5,614 nucleotides of DNA from Parvibaculum sp. (lineage in GTDB: Bacteria; Pseudomonadota; Alphaproteobacteria; Parvibaculales; Parvibaculaceae). Below are positions 1 through 4,147 of the stretch, in pieces. The position numbers and the translations under genes were made by a program. Below the pieces are notes generated by a model. That model saw nothing but the letters and a program-made list of their open reading frames with translations, was not told where the DNA came from and ran no database searches. The stretch spans positions 1 through 5,614 of the forward strand of contig JAGUWA010000388.1 of the NCBI GenBank assembly GCA_020062605.1, in the 5' to 3' direction. Position 1 is the first letter of the stretch. Each line of letters opens with the position of its first letter.

Positions 1-28
1 GCCGTTACTTCCGCAAAGGAGAGAAGCG

Positions 29-448
29 ATGAGAGTCTCAGACGCCATGCACAAGACCGTCTCATGGGTATCGCCCAAGACGACCGTCCCCGAGATAGCA
101 AAGATCATGAAGGACAAGGACATCGGCGCCGTGCCGGTGGGTGAAAACGACCGGCTGATCGGAATGGTAACCGACCGCGACATTGCGCTCCGAGCCCTTC
201 CGAACGGACACGACGTCTCCTCCATGACCGCCCGGGACGTGATGACATCCGGTATCACCTGGTGCCGGACCGAAGACACGCTCGAGGATGCTGTCCACCT
301 GATGGAATCGAAGAAAATCCGCCGCCTGCCGGTCATCGATGCCGACAAGCGGATGGTCGGCATGCTCAGCCTCGGCGACATCTCGCATTCCGCGAGCAAA
401 GCTCTGACCGACGAGTTCGTAAAGGCAGTGAGCGATCACCACGCCTGA
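29..448 (+). CDS. Two-CBS-domain protein
   Basis: This is a stand-alone protein of 139 residues made almost entirely of two CBS domains, about residues 7-56 and 71-121. The repeat signature is visible twice: DIGAVPV then RLIGMVTDRDIALR in the first, and KIRRLPVID then RMVGMLSLGDIS in the second. CBS pairs form a Bateman module that usually binds adenine nucleotides and senses energy state; no catalytic domain is attached, so it probably acts as a soluble sensor or partner protein. A strong ribosome binding site, AAAGGAG at 15-21, lies seven bases before the ATG and fixes the start. Its promoter is outside the window. The next gene, an HPF/cold-shock fusion, follows on the same strand after 93 bases, which fits a shared stress role (inference). 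The ligand and partner cannot be read from the sequence. The family assignment is secure; the function is open. Confidence 0.93.
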   Translation: MRVSDAMHKTVSWVSPKTTVPEIAKIMKDKDIGAVPVGENDRLIGMVTDRDIALRALPNGHDVSSMTARDVMTSGITWCRTEDTLEDAVHLMESKKIRRLPVIDADKRMVGMLSLGDISHSASKALTDEFVKAVSDHHA

Positions 449-485
449 GGTCCGCAACGCAACATGTGGCGGGTACGGGGAGGTC

Positions 486-514
486 CGTGCAGGCAAGAGG
501 TCCCTGCCTGCACG
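486..514 (+). promoter_or_regulatory. Leader hairpin 1 before the HPF/cold-shock gene
   Basis: This is a perfect 10-bp inverted repeat, CGTGCAGGCA at 486-495 and TGCCTGCACG at 505-514, with a nine-base loop AGAGGTCCC. It lies 37 bases after the CBS stop codon. Only a short ACTTT follows, so it may be a weak terminator for the CBS gene or the first stem of a structured leader for the gene starting at 542. The repeat is directly visible; its role is inferred. Confidence 0.55.
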
Positions 515-517
515 CAC

Positions 518-535
518 TTTCCGCCTGCGCGGAAA
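518..535 (+). promoter_or_regulatory. Leader hairpin 2, hiding the ribosome binding site
   Basis: This is a perfect 7-bp stem, TTTCCGC at 518-524 and GCGGAAA at 529-535, with a CTGC tetraloop, ending six bases before the ATG at 542. The only Shine-Dalgarno-like bases for that start (GGAA, 531-534) lie in the descending arm, so folding should limit ribosome access. TTT follows directly, so a weak terminator or attenuator is the alternative. The U/A-rich stem base could melt with temperature, as in an RNA thermometer; that is inference only. Confidence 0.5.
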
Positions 536-541
536 TTTGTC

Positions 542-1108
542 ATGGAAACACCCCTGGAAATCGACTTTCACGGTCTTGATGTGTCTCCCGCCATCCGGGA
601 GGTCCTGGAAGAGCGTGCCCGGGAACTCGAAAGCCGCTTTGGGCGCATCACGAGCTGTCGCGTTGTTATTTCCGGGCCCGGCCGCAAGCATCGCTCCGGT
701 GGGCCCTACGACGTTCGCGTCCACCTCTGCTTGCCGGATGGCCGGGAAGTCGCCGTTCACCGTCTGGACCACGGCGACGAGAGACATTCCGACATTCGCT
801 TCGCCATCAACGACGCCTTCAAGCGGGCTCGCAGACAAATCCAGGATCAGGCACGCCGGATTCAGGGCGAGATCAAGCATCATGAAGCGCAGCCAGCCGG
901 CACCATCGCTCGCATCGATCCTTCCGGTGAGTTTGGCTTCATTACAACAGCCGACGGCCGGGAAGTTTATTTTCACAGGAATAGTGTGCTGTCCGGCTCG
1001 CTCGACCGGCTGAAGCCGGGAGCACGCGTCACATTCGCCGAGGAGAACGGCGACAAGGGCCCTCAGGCGAGTACCGTAAGACTGTCAGGCAAGCATAGCC
1101 TGAGATAG
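542..1108 (+). CDS. HPF/RaiA ribosome-associated protein with C-terminal cold-shock domain
   Basis: The 188-residue protein joins two RNA-related domains. Residues 1 to about 112 resemble the HPF/RaiA (S30AE) fold: a start METPLEIDFHGLDVSPAI, a helix rich in E and R, the strand DVRVHLCLPDG, and a basic second helix AINDAFKRARRQIQDQARR. HPF proteins bind the 30S decoding site and hibernate ribosomes. Residues 118-185 are a cold-shock domain with an RNP1-like GEFGFI (129-134) and an RNP2-like VYFHR (142-146). The cold-shock domain takes the place of the C-terminal dimerisation domain of long-form HPF, so this protein probably binds ribosomes and RNA rather than making long-HPF-type 100S dimers (inference). 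An in-frame ATG at 464 would add 26 unrelated residues across the leader hairpins and is rejected. The Shine-Dalgarno is weak and sits inside a hairpin. The domain calls are firm; the exact activity is unknown. Confidence 0.9.
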   Translation: METPLEIDFHGLDVSPAIREVLEERARELESRFGRITSCRVVISGPGRKHRSGGPYDVRVHLCLPDGREVAVHRLDHGDERHSDIRFAINDAFKRARRQIQDQARRIQGEIKHHEAQPAGTIARIDPSGEFGFITTADGREVYFHRNSVLSGSLDRLKPGARVTFAEENGDKGPQASTVRLSGKHSLR

Positions 1109-1121
1109 GGATGGCGCGAAA

Positions 1122-1340
1122 TCATCGCTCCGGGCGCCTTGGCATCCATTTCCCGTCGGCCTTCACATAGGAACGCTTCACCGCACCCCAGGCGATCCGG
1201 TGAGCCGCCTCCTCCTGCCTCGGATCGCCGGCATGTGCCGCAAAAGCGTGATTGAAGGCAGCGCGATAGATATCCTGCGCATGCTCCGGCAGGGACTGCC
1301 TCACTGCAGGCGGAAGATCTGCATTCCTTGCATAGGGCAC
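1122..1340 (-). CDS. chaB: ChaB family protein, small putative cation transport regulator
   Basis: This 72-residue protein matches ChaB across nearly its whole length: a start PYARNADLPPAVRQSLPEHA, then AQDIYRAAFNHAF, then EEAAHRIAWGAVKRSYVK and a tail ending DGKWMPR. ChaB was named for its place beside the ChaA sodium/proton antiporter of E. coli; its regulatory role is weakly supported and no chaA is seen here. The family begins MPY, which selects the GTG at 1340-1338; GGGGGTGG a few bases upstream can serve as the ribosome binding site. An ATG further out would start inside the tRNA and is not credible. The gene is 37 bases downstream of the tRNA-Leu 3' end on the same strand and could be reached by tRNA read-through, since no separate promoter is evident. 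It converges on the HPF/cold-shock gene with 13 bases between stop codons. Confidence 0.85.
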   Translation of the reverse strand: MPYARNADLPPAVRQSLPEHAQDIYRAAFNHAFAAHAGDPRQEEAAHRIAWGAVKRSYVKADGKWMPRRPER

Positions 1341-1354
1341 GAGCCACCCCCACG

Positions 1355-1368
1355 GGCCGAACGCGGCC
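1355..1368 (-). other. GC-rich hairpin between tRNA-Leu and chaB
   Basis: On the minus strand GGCCG, loop CGTT, and CGGCC form a perfect 5-bp stem ten bases after the encoded CCA of the tRNA. There is no T-run, so it is not a convincing terminator. It may be a partial terminator or a mark for tRNA 3' processing, leaving chaB to read-through. The structure is visible; the role is a guess. Confidence 0.3.
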
Positions 1369-1377
1369 GCCGGAGAA

Positions 1378-1463
1378 TGGTGCCCCTGGCCGGACTCGAA
1401 CCAGCACGTTGTTGCCAACAACAGATTTTGAGTCTGCCGCGTCTACCATTCCGCCACAGGGGC
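1378..1463 (-). tRNA. tRNA-Leu, anticodon CAA
   Basis: The minus strand folds into a complete class II tRNA. It has a 7-bp acceptor GCCCCTG/CAGGGGC, a D arm GCG-GAATGGTAGA-CGC, an anticodon stem GCAGA/TCTGT with loop CTCAAAA (anticodon CAA at 1430-1428, reading UUG), and a long variable arm with a GTTG-GCAA-CAAC hairpin. The T arm is GCTGG-TTCGAGT-CCGGC with one G-U pair, followed by discriminator A. The terminal CCA is encoded at 1380-1378. The long variable arm and discriminator A agree with leucine identity. The gene is transcribed away from dsbB and toward chaB. Confidence 0.97.
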
Positions 1464-1482
1464 ACTGAAGCGTCGGGCGCGC

Positions 1483-1510
1483 ATCATAATGAGCCCGGGC
1501 ATGCCTTCAA
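1483..1510 (-). promoter_or_regulatory. Probable housekeeping promoter of tRNA-Leu
   Basis: On the minus strand a -35-like TTGAAG (1510-1505) and a -10-like TATGAT (1488-1483, five of six consensus bases) are separated by 16 bases and end 19 bases before the tRNA 5' end. The bases after the -10 are very GC-rich (GCGCGCCCG), the kind of discriminator typical of stable-RNA promoters under stringent control. The match is by eye. Confidence 0.55.
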
Positions 1511-1571
1511 TGGAAAAGAACGCCAGGAGTTCCGGACACGCCAATGCGGCGAGAAGGCGCGGGACAGAGGC

Positions 1572-1596
1572 GGCCCGCCATGCTTGAATGCGGGCC
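1572..1596 (+). other. Hairpin over the dsbB start region
   Basis: GGCCCGC at 1572-1578 and GCGGGCC at 1590-1596 form a perfect 7-bp stem with an 11-base loop. The first possible dsbB ATG (1588) sits at the loop/stem junction and the second (1597) directly after the stem. Neither start has a good Shine-Dalgarno sequence. Folding could modulate translation of dsbB, or the repeat may be chance in GC-rich DNA. Confidence 0.35.
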
Positions 1597-2118
1597 ATGC
1601 TGGACCGGATACCGTCGAACGCCATCCCCTGGATTCTGATTGCCGCGAGTGCCGCGACAATCGGGGGCGCGCTCTTTTTTCAGCACGTGCTGGGCTATGT
1701 GCCCTGCTCGCTCTGCTATCTCGGCCGCCAGCCGCACTATTTCGCGATCGGCGCCGCGCTCATCGCGGGCATCCTCTCGCGCGAGGCCAATATCGGCATC
1801 GGCGTGCTCTTTTTCCTCGGCCTCTGCGTCGCGGCCTATCTGGCGGGCGCAGGCATCTCGGCCTATCACGCAGGCGTCGAGTATCACTGGTGGGAAGGCC
1901 CCGAAACCTGCGCGGGCGGCAATCTAGTCTCGAACTCCCTGCAGGACCTGCAATCCGCGCTTGAGGGCGGTGCGAAGCCGCCGCGCTGCGACGAGGCCGC
2001 CTGGTCGCTTTTCGGCATCTCGCTCGCCGGTTTCAATTTCCTGATTTCGCTGGTGCTTGCCGGTCTTTCGGCGCTGCCGCTGTTGCGCTACTTCCGCGAG
2101 AGCAGAGGAGAAATCTGA
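1588..2118 (+). CDS. dsbB: Disulfide bond formation protein B (DsbB family)
   Basis: The 176-residue inner-membrane protein should reoxidise periplasmic DsbA and pass the electrons to ubiquinone. Four hydrophobic segments are visible, near residues 13-30, 50-64, 70-92 and 142-166. The first periplasmic pair is C40-SL-C43, followed by R47 at the position of the quinone-contacting arginine of E. coli DsbB. The second pair is C108 and C134, 26 residues apart as in E. coli (C104/C130). An extra C80 lies in a membrane segment. The residue before R47 is G, not the common Q or E. A stop codon at 1585-1587 lies directly before the ATG at 1588, so translation must begin there or at the ATG at 1597; neither has a clear ribosome binding site. 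The gene overlaps coq7 by one base, which suggests translational coupling. No dsbA is in the window. Confidence 0.9.
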   Translation: MRAMLDRIPSNAIPWILIAASAATIGGALFFQHVLGYVPCSLCYLGRQPHYFAIGAALIAGILSREANIGIGVLFFLGLCVAAYLAGAGISAYHAGVEYHWWEGPETCAGGNLVSNSLQDLQSALEGGAKPPRCDEAAWSLFGISLAGFNFLISLVLAGLSALPLLRYFRESRGEI

Positions 2119-2714
2119 TGGCCGGTTCCGACACCAAAACATCTCCGAAATCGCCACGCGTTTCCGCGCAACCCGGCCGCGCGCGGGAATCCGCTATCGA
2201 GGAAATGCTCCGCGTCGACCATGCCGGGGAGTATGGCGCCGTGCGCATCTATGCAGGCCAGCTTGCCATACTGCGCAATATGCCGGGCAAGGAAGACCTC
2301 GTCGCCAAGCTCGAACACATGGCAAGGGACGAGGAAGTGCATCTCTCGCGCTTCAACGAACTCGTGAACGAGCGCGGCGTGCGCCCCACCGCCTTCGCGC
2401 CGGTCTGGCATGTGGCAGGCTTCGCGCTCGGCGCGGCGACGGCGCTTCTCGGCGAAAAAGCGGCCCATGCCTGCACGGCGGCCGTCGAGGAAGTGATCGA
2501 CGAACATTATACGTCGCAGGTGCAGCGCCTCGATCAGATGGGCGAAGAGGAAAAGCCGCTTCGCGACACCATCGAGAAGTTTCGTCTGGAAGAGGTCGAG
2601 CATCGCGACGAGGCAATCGCTTCGGGCGCCGAGCAGGCTCCCGCCTATCCGCTGCTCTCGGGCGCCATCAAGGCTGCCTGCCGCCTCGCGATAAAGGTTT
2701 CCGAAAAAGCCTGA
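2118..2714 (+). CDS. coq7: Demethoxyubiquinone hydroxylase, Coq7 family
   Basis: The 198-residue di-iron monooxygenase hydroxylates demethoxyubiquinone late in ubiquinone synthesis, at the inner face of the membrane. Family motifs are present in order: RVDHAGEYGAVRIYAGQ (residues 32-48, ligand E38), ExxH at E72-H75, the EE pair at 124-125 supplying the next ligand, and a second ExxH at E159-H162. The first 25 or so residues are polar and look disordered. The ATG overlaps the dsbB stop (TGATG), and GAGGAG at 2105-2110 lies seven bases upstream, so the start is secure. Enterobacteria use the flavin enzyme UbiF for this step instead, so Coq7 supports an alphaproteobacterial or similar source. 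Coupling to dsbB puts a ubiquinone-reducing enzyme and a ubiquinone-making enzyme in one transcript. Confidence 0.94.
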   Translation: MAGSDTKTSPKSPRVSAQPGRARESAIEEMLRVDHAGEYGAVRIYAGQLAILRNMPGKEDLVAKLEHMARDEEVHLSRFNELVNERGVRPTAFAPVWHVAGFALGAATALLGEKAAHACTAAVEEVIDEHYTSQVQRLDQMGEEEKPLRDTIEKFRLEEVEHRDEAIASGAEQAPAYPLLSGAIKAACRLAIKVSEKA

Positions 2715-2732
2715 GCCGAACACTTACGGCTC
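2704..2732 (-). terminator. Intrinsic terminator of the HNH gene
   Basis: On the minus strand GAGCCG (2732-2727) and CGGCTC (2718-2713) form a 6-bp stem, followed four bases later by TTTTT (2708-2704). The HNH stop codon TAA lies in the loop, and the distal arm overlaps the coq7 stop codon. In the plus direction no T-run follows, so termination of coq7 here would be weaker. The short stem makes this a moderate call. Confidence 0.55.
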
Positions 2733-3284
2733 CAGCTCGCTGTCCCAGTAGAGATAGTCCTGCCAGCTTTCATGCAGATAGTTGGGCGGGAAGGCGCGGC
2801 CGTTCTTGTGCAGGTCGCTTACCGTCGGACGGAAAGGCCACTGCATGGGGATCATCTCCGCATGCGCCGGCATCTTGCCGCCCTTGCGGAGATTGCATGG
2901 CGCGCAGGCCGTGACCACGTTGTCCCATGTCGTCTGTCCGCCGCGCGAACGCGGGATCACGTGATCGAAGGTAAGCTCGTGCCGCGCGCCGCAATATTGA
3001 CAGGTAAAGCGGTCGCGCAGGAAGAGATTGAACCGCGTGAAGGCAGGAAACCGCGCGGGCTTCACATAGGATTTGAGCGAAACGACGCTCGGCAATTGCA
3101 TCTCGAAATTGGGCGAGCGCACCAGCGTCTCATAGGACGAGACGATGTTCACGCGATCGAGGAATACCGCCTTGATTGCGTCCTGCCATGACCAGAGCGA
3201 AAGGGGGTAATAGCTGAGCGGCCTGTAATCCGCATTCAGCACAAGGGCCGGACAGGCGTCCGGCGTAGCAAACGATCCTTGCAC
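2724..3284 (-). CDS. HNH endonuclease family protein
   Basis: The 186-residue protein has a well-formed HNH beta-beta-alpha metal site. C95-QY-C98 and C127-AP-C130 form the zinc-binding pairs, H108 sits in TFDHVIPRSRGG, and N122 and N131 complete the motif. The first 90 residues (LVLNADYRPLSYYPLSLWSW and the following segment) are typical of a small HNH protein common in alphaproteobacteria. HNH proteins cut DNA; what this one does is unknown, and it has no restriction or phage partner here. The GTG at 3284-3282 is chosen because GGGAGGG lies five bases upstream and family similarity begins soon after; the open frame continues to 3593 only as antisense of the esterase. It lies 109 bases downstream of the esterase on the same strand, with its own promoter-like sequence between, and converges on coq7. 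The family is certain, the role open. Confidence 0.9.
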   Translation of the reverse strand: MQGSFATPDACPALVLNADYRPLSYYPLSLWSWQDAIKAVFLDRVNIVSSYETLVRSPNFEMQLPSVVSLKSYVKPARFPAFTRFNLFLRDRFTCQYCGARHELTFDHVIPRSRGGQTTWDNVVTACAPCNLRKGGKMPAHAEMIPMQWPFRPTVSDLHKNGRAFPPNYLHESWQDYLYWDSELEP

Positions 3285-3342
3285 GCCAACCCTCCCGGGG
3301 CCGAAAGCTACCCAACGCAGCGGGCCCCTCTTTCGAGAGTTT

Positions 3343-3370
3343 ACTATATATGGTGCAACGGCTTTGTGAA
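3343..3370 (-). promoter_or_regulatory. Probable housekeeping promoter of the HNH gene
   Basis: On the minus strand TTCACA (3370-3365) matches the -35 consensus at five of six bases and TATAGT (3348-3343) matches the -10 at five of six, with a 16-base spacer. The stretch is notably AT-rich for this DNA. It lies 58 bases before the GTG start, giving a leader of roughly 50 bases. By-eye match. Confidence 0.55.
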
Positions 3371-3374
3371 GCCG
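3359..3374 (-). other. Short hairpin downstream of the esterase gene
   Basis: CGGCTT and AAGCCG form a perfect 6-bp stem with a four-base loop, 19 bases after the esterase stop codon. Only TTGCA follows on the minus strand, so it is at best a weak terminator. The -35 element of the HNH promoter overlaps this stem, so the end of one gene's transcript and the start of the next are nested here. Confidence 0.35.
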
Positions 3375-3393
3375 CCAGTCCTTGGCACCGATT

Positions 3394-4068
3394 TTACCGG
3401 GCTGCGGCCGCAGGCCGGAGACGCCCGGCAAAGGCATCGGCAATGAAACGCGCCCCAAGCTCGAGGCCCGTTTGGTCGATGCCATGGCCGAGGCCCGGCG
3501 AGACATGCCACTGCACCGGAAGCCCCGCCTCCCCGAGGGCCTGCACTGCCTCATGCATCCGCGAGACGGGAAGCATGTCGTCCGCGTCACCATGGATCAT
3601 CAGGATCGGCGGCTCCCCCGTCATCTCCCCGGAAAGCCGCTCCGGCACAGCCAGCGCGCCGGAATACCCGACGATGCAAGCCGGCGGCATGGAGCGGCGA
3701 AGGCCAACATGGAGCGCCATCATGGTCCCCTGGCTGAAGCCCACAAGCGCGATTTGCGATCCGTCGAGCCCGCGCAGACGAAGCTGTTCGTCGATGAAAC
3801 GGTCAAGAAGGGGCGCTGCCGCCTCAACCCCGCGCGCGATCTCTGCCGGATCGAGCCGCGTTATTGGAAACCATTGATAACCCATCGGATTGCCGTCACA
3901 ACGCTCTGGCGCGTTGGGCGCGATGAAAGCGGTATCGGGCATCGCTTGCTGCCAATAGGGCGCCAGCGCAATGAGATCGTTCCCATCCGAACCGTAGCCG
4001 TGACACAGAATCACGAGTTGCCGCGTGGTGCCGCTTCTCGCGGCGACGCTCGGTCCCGTCAGCGTCAT
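3394..4068 (-). CDS. Phospholipase/carboxylesterase family serine hydrolase
   Basis: The 224-residue cytoplasmic alpha/beta hydrolase belongs to the acyl-protein thioesterase/carboxylesterase group, which cleaves short-chain esters or thioesters. An oxyanion-region HGYGSDGNDL (23-32) is followed by the nucleophile elbow GFSQG with S112. The acid is D163 in HGDADDMLP and the histidine is H195 in GLGHG, so the catalytic triad is complete. The usual length of the family is near 220 residues. There is no signal peptide. The ATG at 4068 is set by AAGGAGA directly before it, with a second purine-rich stretch GGGGAGG eight bases upstream; an ATG at 4161 would add 31 residues unlike the family. It is divergent from gluQRS (79 bases between starts) and upstream of the HNH gene on the same strand. 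The true substrate cannot be read from the sequence. Confidence 0.92.
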   Translation of the reverse strand: MTLTGPSVAARSGTTRQLVILCHGYGSDGNDLIALAPYWQQAMPDTAFIAPNAPERCDGNPMGYQWFPITRLDPAEIARGVEAAAPLLDRFIDEQLRLRGLDGSQIALVGFSQGTMMALHVGLRRSMPPACIVGYSGALAVPERLSGEMTGEPPILMIHGDADDMLPVSRMHEAVQALGEAGLPVQWHVSPGLGHGIDQTGLELGARFIADAFAGRLRPAAAAR

Positions 4069-4147
4069 TCTCCTTGCCTCCCCTTTCGTCGCGGCCCGTC
4101 GCGGGCTATCAATGCGACACCCTATGCCTCCCGGAGTGACCGTTTCA
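4069..4147. promoter_or_regulatory. Divergent intergenic region, esterase and gluQRS
   Basis: This 79-base gap must hold control signals for two genes transcribed away from each other, unless gluQRS starts further left. The esterase ribosome binding site is clear; that of gluQRS (GGAG, 4133-4136) is 11 bases from its ATG, longer than usual. A small hairpin, GCCCG-TCG-CGGGC, spans 4094-4106. I see no promoter with good -35 and -10 elements in either direction. Confidence 0.4.

Larger units (their letters stand above)
447..605 (+). repeat. Four direct copies of GAGGTCC
   Basis: The seven-base word GAGGTCC occurs at 447-453 (overlapping the CBS stop codon), 480-486, 497-503 (in the loop of the first leader hairpin) and 599-605 (inside the HPF coding region). 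Three copies fall within 57 bases of mostly intergenic DNA. They could be a protein binding site or Shine-Dalgarno-like sequence, or chance in GC-rich DNA. No known operator matches. Confidence 0.4.

Noticed and set aside
464..541. Upstream in-frame ATG for the HPF/cold-shock gene
   Set aside because: The 26 extra residues are unlike HPF N-termini and would be encoded by the two perfect hairpins; the family start fits the ATG at 542.
62..976. Long minus-strand open frame of 304 codons
   Set aside because: It lies opposite both the CBS and the HPF/cold-shock genes, whose products match known families; the minus product shows no recognisable domain and is a GC-rich antisense artefact.
1085..1103. 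Inverted repeat TCAGGC/GCCTGA at the end of the HPF/cold-shock gene as a terminator
   Set aside because: The stem is six base pairs, lies inside the coding region and has no T-run on either strand, so a terminator call is not supported.
1363..1370. Palindrome GCGGCCGC near the tRNA
   Set aside because: An eight-base palindrome in GC-rich DNA with no repeat partner or other sign of a protein binding site.
1443..1625. Small minus-strand open frame of 60 codons between dsbB and the tRNA
   Set aside because: Its end lies inside the tRNA acceptor region and it covers the tRNA promoter; no ribosome binding site or family match.
1200..1964. Plus-strand open frame of 254 codons running through chaB, the tRNA and dsbB
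   Set aside because: It crosses a tRNA gene and two better-supported coding regions and has arginine-rich composition typical of out-of-frame reading.
2057..2914. Plus-strand open frame of 285 codons over coq7 and the HNH gene
   Set aside because: It is out of frame with coq7, very rich in arginine, and extends over the 3' end of a convergent gene.
3285..3593. N-terminal extension of the HNH protein to an ATG at 3593
   Set aside because: The extension is antisense to the esterase C-terminus and crosses the promoter-like sequence; the GTG at 3284 has a strong ribosome binding site.
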